Counted from the stretch's first letter, positions 43,559 through 52,334 are shown. The stretch: DNA of 53,950 nucleotides from Bacteroidales bacterium (GCA_016281255.1 JAEEIG010000170.1:1-53950), one strand, 5' to 3'. Notes: a model not told the origin generated them from the sequence alone. A program made the numbers and translations.

Positions 43559-44368
43559 CTATAAATCGACAGAGCGCAAACTCACCTCGTAGTAATGCTT
43601 CGGCGTCGCGTGCGGGGTGAGTTTTCCGGTCTGGAAGGATTCGGGGATATAAACGGCGCACATGGTGTTGGCCACTTGGTAGAGATATTGGCGTTTCGCC
43701 CCGGGCGTGCCCTCCCAGATGGCATTCAGCACGCTCCAGCGGATGGTCTCGGGATCGTAGCCGTAGTCGTGCCACACAATCACCGACTTTTCGTCACGTA
43801 ACAGCCTGAAAGCGGTCTGCGTGTCCTTTTTCACCGCCTCCGAATGATGGTCGCCATCGATGAAGACCATGTCGTACCGACGCAGATGGGGCGTGAAGTC
43901 GAAGGTTTGAGAGTTGCCCTGCAGATGGGTCACATTGTGCAAAGACTTGGAAAAACGGGCATGGGCATCGGCGTAGGTTTCATCGCCGGTGAGGGCGACA
44001 ATCTCTTCCCGGGAGAGGTTCAGGGTGACGCAATCAGGCACCACAGCGGCCACATTCGCGACGCTCTCGCCGCGCCATGTGCCGATTTCGAAGTAACTTC
44101 GGGCGTTCTGCCGACGGGCCAGCGACTTCAGCAAAGCGATGTCGATGGGCATGGTGGCACCCGAGAGGTAGGCATAGGGAGAAACCGTTTCCTGAAAACC
44201 GGGGAAGAGCGTCTCCAAGTGCAACAGCGGCAACCCGTCCTCGAGCCCGTAATTCTCCGACACTTTCTGTTTATAGACATCCTCGCTTTCCAGCACCAAA
44301 TTGAGCAGATACGGACGCTTGAAGATGAGTTTCAAAGCACGACAAGCTTTTTCGATTTTATTATTCAT
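43559..44368 (-). CDS. Class I SAM-dependent methyltransferase
   Basis: The 269-residue protein has the SAM-binding glycine-loop equivalent YFEIGTWRGESVANVAAVV (residues about 93-111) and FIDGDHHSEAVKKDTQ followed by VIVWHDYG, a pattern of the Methyltransf_24 family. Members often modify sugars or polysaccharides. It lies 8 bp downstream of a polysaccharide flippase gene and converges on the giant gene at 38530 with only 7 bp between stops. A role in modifying a surface glycan is inferred from context. Acceptor unknown. Confidence 0.82.
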   Translation of the reverse strand: MNNKIEKACRALKLIFKRPYLLNLVLESEDVYKQKVSENYGLEDGLPLLHLETLFPGFQETVSPYAYLSGATMPIDIALLKSLARRQNARSYFEIGTWRGESVANVAAVVPDCVTLNLSREEIVALTGDETYADAHARFSKSLHNVTHLQGNSQTFDFTPHLRRYDMVFIDGDHHSEAVKKDTQTAFRLLRDEKSVIVWHDYGYDPETIRWSVLNAIWEGTPGAKRQYLYQVANTMCAVYIPESFQTGKLTPHATPKHYYEVSLRSVDL

Positions 44369-44376
44369 TGCGCAAT

Positions 44377-45654
44377 TTATTTCAGGTAATGATTCTTGAT
44401 CTCAGCAATATATTCCTTTAATTCAGAAGGCGTCAAGACCAGATCCCGGATCCGGAAACGCGATTCCCGGAGGAAACAGGCCAGCAGGAAAGCGGCGTTG
44501 AGGGCGTAGGCCACCGATGCCGTGACGGCGGCGCCGTTGGTGGCGAAACGCGGCACCAGGAGGAAACCTCCCGCCAGCGTGGCCGCCAAGCCGCACAGGG
44601 CGGCCAAAGTGTTCATGAAGTAGCGGCCGGAACCGGAATAATAGTGCCCGAGAATCAGGAAGATGCTGTAGCAGAGCACTCCGGGAGACAAAATGCGGAT
44701 TATTCGCGACATTTCCCCGAATTCCGGACCGAAGATGAACTGATAGAGCGACGAAGGCAGCAATGCCAGCACCACCACCGCACCCAAAGAGACCACAAAG
44801 CAGATTTTCCCCAAGTTCAGGGTCAGCGTCTGGTTGTAAGTCTTGTCGGTGCTGTTCGATATGCGGGCGTACTGCACCAGCGCGATGCTGTTGGAAATGA
44901 TCCAGATTGACTCGGCCAAAGACACCGCGTTGGAATAGACCCCCACGTGTCCGGTATCGACATAGGCGTTCAGCAGATAGTAGCTCAACCGCAGATTGAA
45001 AAACTGCACAAAATGGCCGGTCTGGTTCAGGAATCCGTATTTGAAGAGATCCGTCAACGCCTCTTTGTACTCGCCAAGTGGGTAGCAGCGCAGCGTTTTA
45101 TACTCCTCGCGCAGCTGAAAGACGCCTAACACCGAGGAGCTCAGATAGGCGACATAGAGCGCGATGATGTATCCGTAGATGTCGCTCTTGCCCAACATCA
45201 GGTAATAGACCACCAGCGTCAGCAGCAGCATGGCGGGCTGCAGCAACGTGTTGACATTCGCCTTCTTCACCTCCTCTTTCCCGATCAAGACACGGAAATG
45301 GATGTTGGCGAATGAGGAGACAAACGAAAGGATGGCGGTATGTATCGCCAAGCCTCGGTCAAGGCCAGGGGTGAAGAGACTGATCGCCATGCCCATCACC
45401 GCACCCATGAGCAACGACCACAGCAACGATGGTGCCCACAGTTTGGAAAACTCGTGGCGGGAGGTGAGATAGACCAGGCTGGCGCCGCAGACGATTTCGG
45501 AGAAGATGAGGATGAAGCTGATGTTCGTCAGCACCAGCGACTGCACGCCTTTGCCGCTGTCGCCCAACACCTGTGAAATGACGATGGCAATCGTCAGGTT
45601 GAGGAGAGCCACCAGGATTTTCGTGCCAAAAGTGTTTAGAATCTTCCCGAACAT
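44377..45654 (-). CDS. Polysaccharide flippase (Wzx/MATE-like)
   Basis: The open frame begins further upstream but that part crosses the promoter boxes. The ATG at 45654 gives MFGKILNTFGTKILVALLNL, the usual opening of O-antigen/lipid-linked sugar flippases, and a 425-residue product. About twelve hydrophobic segments are visible along its length. The family moves lipid-linked oligosaccharides across the inner membrane. It is followed 8 bp later by the methyltransferase gene and is divergent from a family 4 glycosyltransferase, a typical surface-polysaccharide neighbourhood. Confidence 0.9.
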   Translation of the reverse strand: MFGKILNTFGTKILVALLNLTIAIVISQVLGDSGKGVQSLVLTNISFILIFSEIVCGASLVYLTSRHEFSKLWAPSLLWSLLMGAVMGMAISLFTPGLDRGLAIHTAILSFVSSFANIHFRVLIGKEEVKKANVNTLLQPAMLLLTLVVYYLMLGKSDIYGYIIALYVAYLSSSVLGVFQLREEYKTLRCYPLGEYKEALTDLFKYGFLNQTGHFVQFFNLRLSYYLLNAYVDTGHVGVYSNAVSLAESIWIISNSIALVQYARISNSTDKTYNQTLTLNLGKICFVVSLGAVVVLALLPSSLYQFIFGPEFGEMSRIIRILSPGVLCYSIFLILGHYYSGSGRYFMNTLAALCGLAATLAGGFLLVPRFATNGAAVTASVAYALNAAFLLACFLRESRFRIRDLVLTPSELKEYIAEIKNHYLK

Positions 45655-45671
45655 ATTTGCAAATTCGGCGG

Positions 45672-45679
45672 CAAAGGTA
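45672..45679 (-). promoter_or_regulatory. -7 promoter box of the flippase gene
   Basis: TACCTTTG on the minus strand, 17 bp upstream of the chosen ATG at 45654; decides the start. Confidence 0.55.
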
Positions 45680-45716
45680 CACAAATTACAGACATGCTTC
45701 CAATGAGAAAAAAAAC

Positions 45717-45724
45717 TATCTTTG
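45717..45724 (+). promoter_or_regulatory. -7 promoter box of the family 4 glycosyltransferase gene
   Basis: TATCTTTG on the plus strand, 18 bp upstream of the ATG at 45743. Confidence 0.6.
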
Positions 45725-45742
45725 CCGTTCAAATAAGAAAAC

Positions 45743-46861
45743 ATGCTGGTTGTACATATACCCTCTTGGTTCCCCATTCCTGAAAAGCCGCTGAACGGCA
45801 ATTTCATCTCGCGCCACATTGAATCGCTGGGCGAAAAGGTCCAGTCGGTCATCCTGCATCATGTACGCGAGAATTTCACTCCCGTGTTGCCCAAAAACGC
45901 CACGCTTTTCCCCTTGCACGTCATCCATGCCAACAAATTGGGACTTTTCCACGCATACATCACCGCTTTCGAGCAGCTGATCAAGACATACGGGCATCCC
46001 GACCTCATCCACCTTCACGTGGCGATTCCCATGGGGATCATGGCGGCCAAGCTGAGCCGGAAATTCCGAGTCCCGATGATTGTCAGCGAGCACTGGACCG
46101 GCTACCTGCCCATGAACCGGCCGAAGCTCACCCTCCCCGAGCGTCTGATCCTGCGCCGCACCTTCCGGCACGCCGACTACATCACCGCTGTGTCGCAGAA
46201 CCTTCTCGACAACATCTGCGCCACTGTTCCCGCCGCTGTCGGGAAACCGCAGTCGGTGGTCGGCAATGTGGTTGACACGGAACTCTTCTCCCTCAAGACG
46301 GGCCCTGTTTCCGAAGGGAAACGGAAGATCCTGCACGTCTCCACCATCGACAACAACGCGAAAAACATCATGGGGATTCTGCGGGCGGTAAGGGCGCTTT
46401 CCACGCGGCGCACAGATTTCGAGTTGAACATCGTCCACGATTTCCGGAACGAAGAGGCCGAAACCTTTGTCAAGGGCAACGGATTGTCCGAGGCCGTGCA
46501 TTTCCTCGGCCGGAAAACCTCCGCTGAAATCGCCGGTTTGCTGCACCAGTCGGACTTCTTCCTGCTCTTCTCCAACTATGAGAACCAGCCATGCGTGCTG
46601 TTGGAGTCCTTCTGCACCGGCACACCCGTGGTCACCACCCCGGTGGGCGGCATCCTTGAAATCGCCAATGCCGACAACGCGGTCATCGTCGCGCCCGAAG
46701 ACGAGACGCAACTCATTGAAAAACTGAACGAAATGTTAGACAACAAACACCCATTCGACCCGGCATCCATTCGGAAACAGGCGTTGGAGATTTGCTCTGC
46801 CGACATCATCGGACAAAAATGGCTGGAAATTTATGAGATCTGCACCAGCTCCACCTTTTGA
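45743..46861 (+). CDS. Family 4 glycosyltransferase
   Basis: The 372-residue protein has the GT-B fold of GT4 enzymes, which transfer a sugar from a nucleotide donor with retention of configuration. Visible marks are the N-terminal WFPIPEKPLNGNFISRH, then HLHVAIPMGIMAAKLSRKF, a central AVSQNLLDNI, and the donor-site E-x7-E region in SNYENQPCVLLESFCTGTPVV (residues about 277-297). It is divergent from the flippase gene, with the two promoters facing away in an 88-bp gap. Its last 31 bp overlap the 3' end of the convergent mgtC-like gene. A role in surface polysaccharide or LPS synthesis is inferred. Confidence 0.93.
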   Translation: MLVVHIPSWFPIPEKPLNGNFISRHIESLGEKVQSVILHHVRENFTPVLPKNATLFPLHVIHANKLGLFHAYITAFEQLIKTYGHPDLIHLHVAIPMGIMAAKLSRKFRVPMIVSEHWTGYLPMNRPKLTLPERLILRRTFRHADYITAVSQNLLDNICATVPAAVGKPQSVVGNVVDTELFSLKTGPVSEGKRKILHVSTIDNNAKNIMGILRAVRALSTRRTDFELNIVHDFRNEEAETFVKGNGLSEAVHFLGRKTSAEIAGLLHQSDFFLLFSNYENQPCVLLESFCTGTPVVTTPVGGILEIANADNAVIVAPEDETQLIEKLNEMLDNKHPFDPASIRKQALEICSADIIGQKWLEIYEICTSSTF

Positions 46862-47493
46862 AAGTTGCGGAGGATAGAGGCTATCGACTTGATATTATCA
46901 TAACGTTGCATCCGGACTTCCAGGGAGACCAACATTTTCCCGTTGTTTTCCTCTGCATCCTTGTGCATTTCATAGTTCAGGACGGTGATTTTCTCGCGGC
47001 GAAGGTTTTCCATGACCTCGGTCAGCACCATATAATCCTCCACCAGAAAGGTAATCCGGCGATCGCATTGGGAGACGTAAGGCAGGAAGACGTTGATCAG
47101 CCCGAGGGAGGCGATGACAATCACGGTGGCGACGGCTGCGATCAGATACATCCCGATACCGCAAGCCAGACCGATGGCGGCCGTAACCCACACGCCTGCA
47201 GCGGTAGTCAGTCCGCGCACCACCTGTTTTTGCAGAATGATGGTACCCGCACCGAGAAAACCGATACCCGTAACCACCTGAGCGGCAATACGCGAAGGGT
47301 CGAAGCTGACATGATCCTGATCCAAGAAAGCGTCGAAGCCGTAAGCGGAAAGAATCATGAAGAGGCACGAGCCCACCGCCACCAACAGATGGGTACGCAC
47401 GCCCGCCTCTTTCGCGTGATATTCGCGTTCAACGCCGATCAGAGCGCCCAGAGCCGTGGCCATCAAGAGCCGTATGACCATCGTCCAGATCAT
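46831..47493 (-). CDS. MgtC/SapB family membrane protein
   Basis: The 220-residue protein has about five hydrophobic helices. The conserved opening is RLLMATALGALIGVEREYHAKEAGVRTHLLVAVGS, with the family's G-x-E-R and A-G-x-R-T-H signature, followed by VVTGIGFLGAGTIILQ. A cytoplasmic domain of about 70 residues follows. In pathogens MgtC helps growth at low magnesium and within macrophages, by acting on the F-type ATPase; the role here is unknown. Its ATG overlaps the stop of the lipoprotein gene by 4 bp (ATGA), so the two are translationally coupled. The 3' end overlaps the convergent glycosyltransferase by 31 bp. Confidence 0.93.
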   Translation of the reverse strand: MIWTMVIRLLMATALGALIGVEREYHAKEAGVRTHLLVAVGSCLFMILSAYGFDAFLDQDHVSFDPSRIAAQVVTGIGFLGAGTIILQKQVVRGLTTAAGVWVTAAIGLACGIGMYLIAAVATVIVIASLGLINVFLPYVSQCDRRITFLVEDYMVLTEVMENLRREKITVLNYEMHKDAEENNGKMLVSLEVRMQRYDNIKSIASILRNFQKVELVQIS

Positions 47494-48554
47494 TGATCCA
47501 CTTCAACGAATTCGGGTGAATTGCGATAATAGTCAAAATTCAGGCGACGGGTGCGCGCGCTCTTCACCAACGTGTCCTCGTTGTGCCCGAAGGTGTAATC
47601 CATCATCAAATCGACGTAGGAATAGTTTCTCGAAGCCATCAAGCCGTAGGCCGACTCGTTCTCGGAGACAAAGTTGGTGTATTCCTGGTTGTTTTGCACT
47701 ATGCTGCTGTTCGGCGTGGCCACCTCTCTGTAAGTCAAATAGTTTTTATCACCAGCCCAAACCGTCAGGCGCATGCAGTAATAAGGCTGGTTGTCCACGG
47801 CATCGATATAGCGCGTCACGGCGGGATTGGTCTCGATACGCTGGACGAAAGTATTGAAAAACGACTCGGGCGTAAACCCTGAATAGACGACATCGCTGCC
47901 GGATGAAGCCCGGATATAGTCGCCATTAAGCTTGCGGGTCAGCTGCTTGTGTTCGATCTCTCCGGTGCTGTTGTTCACCTCTATGTAATAGAAAGTGAGG
48001 AAGACATCATACATGGCGGCATTCTCCGCAGAATAAAACTGGATTTTGTAAGGCTGGTTGAGGTTCATGTTCCATGAAACTTTCGGACGGGTGATGGTGA
48101 AGTTATGCACCATCAGGGTTTCGGCATACACCTCCTCGCCCGTGCTGTTCCGGCGGATCACCAGACGATAGGTACAGTCGTCAAAGAGCTGCCATTGGGA
48201 ATAATAAAGCAGCTGCTTGGGGCTGGGGAAATAGCCCTCATCCTTCAGCACGGCAGTGGTGGTGTCGAGCACCGCACTGCGCGTGAGCTGTCCGTTGCGA
48301 TACTCTTCCAGCCGCACCTCGATGGAATCCACAGGATAATAGACATTATCCCACTCGCCAGCGGCCTCAAGGGAATTCCCGTCAGTCAGAAAGCCGTGAT
48401 AGACCTTGAAATAATGGATCTGGTCTTGGATATTCACTATGCCGTAAGAGACGGTGATATCCTTGTAATCGGCAGTCAAATCCAAAGGTTTGCACTGATG
48501 GAACAAGATGGCCGCGACCGCTGCCAGGAGAACGGGGATCAATGTTTTTTTCAT
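47490..48554 (-). CDS. Lipoprotein of unknown function (DUF4249-like?)
   Basis: The 354-residue protein has a signal peptide with a lipobox-like FHQC (cysteine at residue 21 or so) and a beta-rich body without a motif I can assign firmly. The general layout (acidic linker, YKDITVSYGIVN and a large strand-rich domain) recalls the DUF4249 lipoproteins of Bacteroidetes, but I am not sure. It starts 2 bp after the PorT-like gene stop and overlaps mgtC by 4 bp, so it lies in the middle of a three-gene operon. A surface or outer-membrane location is likely from the lipobox. Confidence 0.65.
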   Translation of the reverse strand: MKKTLIPVLLAAVAAILFHQCKPLDLTADYKDITVSYGIVNIQDQIHYFKVYHGFLTDGNSLEAAGEWDNVYYPVDSIEVRLEEYRNGQLTRSAVLDTTTAVLKDEGYFPSPKQLLYYSQWQLFDDCTYRLVIRRNSTGEEVYAETLMVHNFTITRPKVSWNMNLNQPYKIQFYSAENAAMYDVFLTFYYIEVNNSTGEIEHKQLTRKLNGDYIRASSGSDVVYSGFTPESFFNTFVQRIETNPAVTRYIDAVDNQPYYCMRLTVWAGDKNYLTYREVATPNSSIVQNNQEYTNFVSENESAYGLMASRNYSYVDLMMDYTFGHNEDTLVKSARTRRLNFDYYRNSPEFVEVDQ

Positions 48555-48556
48555 AA

Positions 48557-49357
48557 TCAGTTGTTATAATCGGGGATTTCACGCAACCATTTCGTGCCCA
48601 TTCTCTGGCCGTATTTGTTGACGCGGGTGTTCAAGTAAAATTTTTCGTTGATAAAGTAAACCAACCGGGCGGAAATCATGTGGTTGTAGTACTTGTGGGT
48701 TTCGATGAGGGAGGAGCCGTCGTTACGCAGGTACTCGAACTGCGTAACGCGGATGGGAACGAGCGAGTATTCATAGCGGAAATTGAGATTCAAGTTCTTA
48801 TAGAGACGGATATTGACATCGGCGATAATCGACCAGTCGTTTTTCTTGTATGTGCCGCTCCTGACATTGGTGGTGCGCAGGTAGCCGTTGTAGATTTCCT
48901 TGGCGCGGACGAGCCGGCTCCATGCGAAGCCCAACGCGAAAGAGCATCCGGAATAGGGCTCCTCATAGCGCATCATCACCGGAATCTGCACATAGTCGAG
49001 GGAGATGTTGCATTTGACGGTGGAGTCGATCGGCACAGACCAATCCACATCCTGGAACATCGACTCGCCGTAGTTACTGGTAAGGAAATAACCAGGCTGG
49101 CAAGTTTTTTTGGCGCCCTTCATTGAATAGAGCAATTCAACAGAGACCTGCCACGTCTGCTTCGGGTTGACGGGGAGCGTCAGTCCCAAACCGCCGTTGA
49201 AGCCGACTTTATAGAAACCGTGCACGTCATCGCCTTCTATCTGGGCGAAGTTACAGCCTGCGACGACCGAGCCGATAAACCGCTGGGCATCAACATGCTG
49301 CACAGCAAAGATGCAGACTGCCACTCCTAAGAGAATCCGTAAAACAATATTTTTCAT
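48557..49357 (-). CDS. PorT-family outer-membrane beta-barrel protein
   Basis: The ATG at 49357 is chosen because it gives a signal peptide (MKNIVLRILLGVAVCIFAVQ then VDAQ); the longer frame is unsupported. The 266-residue product shows many alternating amphipathic strands (SFALGFAWSRLVR, NLNFRYEYSLVPIRV) and the RFIGSVVAGCNFAQIEGDD opening that resembles the PorT/OMP_b-brl_2 family. PorT is a T9SS component in P. gingivalis, but this family has many members, so the T9SS link is only suggestive. A variant -7 box (TATCTTCG at 49380-49387) precedes it. It leads an operon with the lipoprotein and mgtC. Confidence 0.75.
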   Translation of the reverse strand: MKNIVLRILLGVAVCIFAVQHVDAQRFIGSVVAGCNFAQIEGDDVHGFYKVGFNGGLGLTLPVNPKQTWQVSVELLYSMKGAKKTCQPGYFLTSNYGESMFQDVDWSVPIDSTVKCNISLDYVQIPVMMRYEEPYSGCSFALGFAWSRLVRAKEIYNGYLRTTNVRSGTYKKNDWSIIADVNIRLYKNLNLNFRYEYSLVPIRVTQFEYLRNDGSSLIETHKYYNHMISARLVYFINEKFYLNTRVNKYGQRMGTKWLREIPDYNN

Positions 49358-49411
49358 CGTTCCAATTATTTTTGCGCCGCGAAGATACAAAAATGTTTCA
49401 AAACGCAACGG

Positions 49412-50752
49412 TTATCTTCTTCCACGAGCTTTCATCGCGCGAATCATGCCTTTGGTTTTGCCGGACCCGTTGTTCACGGCCTTCATCACCTTGCGGATGT
49501 CGTCGAACTGTTTGATGAGGCGGTTCACATCCTGGATGTCACGGCCGGAGCCGCGCGCGATGCGTTTGCGGCGAGAGCCGTTGATAATGTCGGGATTGGC
49601 ACGCTCTTCGGGGGTCATCGACTGGATCATCACCTCCACACTCTTGAAAACGTCGTCGTCGATGTCCATATTGCGCACGAGTTTGCCCATACCGGGAATC
49701 ATGCCCATCAGATCCTTCACGTTGCCCATCTTTTTGATTTGCTGGATCTGCTGGTTGAAATCGTTGAAGTCGAACTGGTTCTTCGCCAGCTTCTTGGAGA
49801 GTTTGGCGGCCTCCTCGTCGTCGAACTGCTCTTGCGCACGCTCCACGAAGGAACGGATGTCGCCCATGCCGAGAATACGCTCCGCCATGCGGTCGGGATG
49901 GAACACGTCGAGAGCTTCCATCTTCTCGCCCATACCGACGAACTTGATCGGCTTCTCGGTGACCTTGCGGATGGTGAGCGCGGCACCGCCACGGGTGTCG
50001 CCATCCAACTTGGTGAGGATCACACCGTCGAAGTTGAGCTTGTCGTTGAACGCTTTGGCGGTATTCACGGCATCCTGACCGGTCATGGCATCCACCACGA
50101 AGAGGATTTCCTGCGGGTTGACCGCCTCCTTGATGTTGCCGATCTCGTTCATCATCTCCTCATCGACGGCCAGACGGCCGGCGGTATCGATAATGACCAC
50201 GTCATAGCCGTAGTCCTTGGCATGGCGCACCGCGTTCTTGGCGATCTCCACCGGTTTCTTGTTCTCGGGTTCGGAATAGACCTCCACGCCGATTTGCTGG
50301 CCGAGCACCTGCAACTGGTCGATAGCAGCAGGACGATAAACGTCGCAGGCCGCCAACAACGGTTTTTTGCCGCGCTTGGTTTTCAGGAGGTTGGCGAGTT
50401 TCGCACTGTGGGTGGTCTTACCGGAGCCCTGCAGACCGGCCATCAGGATGATGGCGGGAGAACCCTTGATGTTGATGTCCACCGCTTGGCTGCCCATGAG
50501 GGCGATCAACTCGTCGTAGGTGATCTTCACCATCAACTGGTTGGGCGACACGGCGTTGATGACATTCATGCCGATGGCCTTCTCCTTCACGCTGTTGGTA
50601 AACTCCTTGGCGATATTATAGCTCACGTCGGCGTCAATCAACGCCTTGCGGATCTCTTTGGTGGTTTCGGCCACGTTGATCTCGGTGATCTTGCCCTGGC
50701 CTTTCAGTATCTTAAACGAACGTTCTAACCTATCTGATAAGCTTTCAAACAT
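49412..50752 (-). CDS. ffh: Signal recognition particle GTPase Ffh
   Basis: Ffh binds signal sequences as they leave the ribosome and takes the complex to FtsY at the membrane. The 446-residue protein has the N-helical domain, GTPase motif G1 GLQGSGKTT (106-114), G3 DTAGR (189-193), G4 TKLD (247-250) followed by GDTRGGAAL, and the C-terminal M domain ending in a basic tail (KGMIRAMKARGRR). The SRP-RNA-binding region reads GSRRKRIARGSGRDIQDVN, the typical Ser-Arg-Arg motif. No SRP RNA is seen in the neighbouring gaps. A weak -7-like box (TATTTTCG) lies at 50805-50812. Confidence 0.97.
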   Translation of the reverse strand: MFESLSDRLERSFKILKGQGKITEINVAETTKEIRKALIDADVSYNIAKEFTNSVKEKAIGMNVINAVSPNQLMVKITYDELIALMGSQAVDINIKGSPAIILMAGLQGSGKTTHSAKLANLLKTKRGKKPLLAACDVYRPAAIDQLQVLGQQIGVEVYSEPENKKPVEIAKNAVRHAKDYGYDVVIIDTAGRLAVDEEMMNEIGNIKEAVNPQEILFVVDAMTGQDAVNTAKAFNDKLNFDGVILTKLDGDTRGGAALTIRKVTEKPIKFVGMGEKMEALDVFHPDRMAERILGMGDIRSFVERAQEQFDDEEAAKLSKKLAKNQFDFNDFNQQIQQIKKMGNVKDLMGMIPGMGKLVRNMDIDDDVFKSVEVMIQSMTPEERANPDIINGSRRKRIARGSGRDIQDVNRLIKQFDDIRKVMKAVNNGSGKTKGMIRAMKARGRR

Positions 50753-50914
50753 ATTTCAAAATTTCAAATTTCTAAGAAAAAGTAACTGCGCACAATTGCG
50801 GCCGCGAAAATACAATTTTTTTAGTTAGAAGTCGGTCGTCAATCGTCAGAAGTTTTAGAAACTCCATACCTATCGACCCTATAATGCCCTACTCCCCTCA
50901 TTATCAACCATCCA

Positions 50915-51700
50915 TTACCAGACCGATTCCCAATCTTCCGCCTCCCTCACGGACTTATCCCGCTGGAACTCCAACAGTTTCGCATATTTCAGAAAGCTGT
51001 TGTGGGCGACAGCACGGGAGAGCACATAGCCGTCGAGACCGCCGAGAATGCCGCCCCGGAAGAAGTAGTTGCTGACGAACGCCGCCAGTCCGTGCAGGAA
51101 TGGCGAGAAGGCGTTGGCCTTTTTCCCTTGCAGATAGAGGATTTTCGCGCCGCGGGAACTGTAGTTGCGCTCGGGCTTCGCAAACAGACTGTCGTAGTTC
51201 TTGTAACGGTAATGGATAATGTCGGCCTTGAGCCGTTGCGTGTTCTTCTCGGGCACGAACGCGTGCTGCTTTCGGTCGAGGAAGCGCAGCTTGTCCTTGC
51301 GATAGAGCCGCACGAGCCAGTCGGGGTACCAGTTGCAGGCCTTCACCCACCGGTCTCCGATGTAGTTGCGCCGACGGATAGCAAAACCGTCGTATGGAGT
51401 ATGCTCCAAATCAAGCTGTTGGATGGCCGCCACGAGCTCGTCAGTGAGCCGCTCGTCGGCATCGAGACTGAGCACCCAATCGTTCTTGGCGTGCTCCAAT
51501 GGCAGGTTCTTCTGCGGGCCGTCGCCGATGTAAGGGTGCACGAAGACGCGCGCGCCGGCTTTTTCCGCTAACGCCACGGTGTCATCCTTGCTGCAGGAGT
51601 CGGTGACGATGACCTCGTCGCACACGCGCTGCAACGAGCGGATGCAGGCTTCGATGTTTTTCGATTCGTTAAGGGTGGTGATGATGCCGGTGATCTCCAT
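50915..51700 (-). CDS. Family 2 glycosyltransferase (WaaE/KdtX-like)
   Basis: The ATG at 51700 is preferred over a GTG 12 bp upstream. The 261-residue protein has the GT-A fold opening ITGIITTLNESKNIEACI, the metal-binding region LSLDADERLTDEL (D-x-D near residue 86) and RRRNYIGDRWVKACNWYPDWLVRLYRK, a stretch characteristic of the LPS-core glycosyltransferases related to WaaE/KdtX. A heptamer tandem array and -7 box lie upstream (51727-51781). The role is probably in LPS core assembly. No other LPS genes adjoin it. Confidence 0.9.
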   Translation of the reverse strand: MEITGIITTLNESKNIEACIRSLQRVCDEVIVTDSCSKDDTVALAEKAGARVFVHPYIGDGPQKNLPLEHAKNDWVLSLDADERLTDELVAAIQQLDLEHTPYDGFAIRRRNYIGDRWVKACNWYPDWLVRLYRKDKLRFLDRKQHAFVPEKNTQRLKADIIHYRYKNYDSLFAKPERNYSSRGAKILYLQGKKANAFSPFLHGLAAFVSNYFFRGGILGGLDGYVLSRAVAHNSFLKYAKLLEFQRDKSVREAEDWESVW

Positions 51701-51726
51701 TTCAAACTGCACTTGGGTTTCCGCGG

Positions 51727-51734
51727 CAAAAATA
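51727..51734 (-). promoter_or_regulatory. -7 promoter box of the family 2 glycosyltransferase gene
   Basis: TATTTTTG on the minus strand, 26 bp upstream of the ATG at 51700. A heptamer array (51747-51781) starts 12 bp further upstream. Confidence 0.55.
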
Positions 51735-51746
51735 CAAAAAATTAGT

Positions 51747-51781
51747 TTCAGGATTCAGGATTCAAGATTCAGGATTCAGGA
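51747..51781 (+). repeat. Heptamer tandem array (TTCAGGA)
   Basis: Five copies of TTCAGGA in a row, one copy with a single change. It lies immediately upstream of the minus-strand glycosyltransferase promoter. Confidence 0.9.
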
Positions 51782-51901
51782 CAGGGCTTTCGCATCCATG
51801 TTTTTATTTGGGCGAGCCGGCGCGGCGGGAGCCGATGCGATGTGGCCGAAACCGCGTCTCTCAGGTGTTTGGGCAAGTTGGTACGCAAGCCCTATAACTC
51901 C

Positions 51902-51936
51902 ATTCACTATTCACTATTCACTATTCACTATTCACT
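51902..51936 (+). repeat. Heptamer tandem array (ATTCACT)
   Basis: Five perfect copies of ATTCACT. It ends 8 bp before the -7 box at 51945-51952, so it covers the region where a -33 element would lie. Confidence 0.92.
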
Positions 51937-51944
51937 AAAAATCG

Positions 51945-51952
51945 TATTTTTG
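51945..51952 (+). promoter_or_regulatory. -7 promoter box of the small lipoprotein gene
   Basis: TATTTTTG, 24 bp upstream of the ATG at 51977, just after the ATTCACT array. Confidence 0.6.
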
Positions 51953-51976
51953 CCGCTTGATAAAATCATCCTAAAT

Positions 51977-52291
51977 ATGAAAAAAATCATTGCCTCCGCC
52001 TTTGTCGTGACCATTCTCGCCCTCTTTGCGGCGGGCTGCACCAACTATGTAAATTGTACCTGCGCCTACGATCTCGAGAACGAAGTGGTAGATTCCGTGC
52101 TGTGGAACGCGGCTGGACAACCCATCTACCTCAAGTCTGACCCCATTCTCCCACAGGAGAAAACCTATATCCGTGACACAGTCTCCGCCACAGGAGACTG
52201 CTCTTCATTAAACTATTACGATCCTATCGGCACCGAATATCCGAATGTCGGTCTCCGGCTTCACGCCATCGTGAACTGCTGGGAGAAGTAA
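51977..52291 (+). CDS. Small cysteine-containing lipoprotein, unknown function
   Basis: The ATG at 51977 gives a lipoprotein signal (MKKIIASAFVVTILALFAAGC, lipobox cysteine at residue 21), so the mature protein is about 84 residues. It has further cysteines (VNCTCAYD, TGDCSSLNYYD and NCWEK). A longer frame upstream is rejected because it runs through the heptamer array. No family is recognised. A possible long hairpin, AGTAACGC paired with GCGTTACT (52287-52334), overlaps its stop codon and may be a terminator. Confidence 0.72.
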   Translation: MKKIIASAFVVTILALFAAGCTNYVNCTCAYDLENEVVDSVLWNAAGQPIYLKSDPILPQEKTYIRDTVSATGDCSSLNYYDPIGTEYPNVGLRLHAIVNCWEK

Positions 52292-52334
52292 CGCCAATCC
52301 CGCCACTTCGATCTGGTGACTGGTTCGCGTTACT
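52287..52334 (+). terminator. Possible hairpin after the small lipoprotein gene
   Basis: AGTAACGC (52287-52294) is complementary to GCGTTACT (52327-52334), with partial pairing inside and a T-rich stretch after. It overlaps the stop codon. Not a textbook terminator because the stem is interrupted. Confidence 0.4.

Noticed and set aside
50753-50914. SRP RNA next to ffh
   Set aside because: The conserved SRP RNA core (GGAA tetraloop stem with its surrounding motif) is not visible in either flanking gap.
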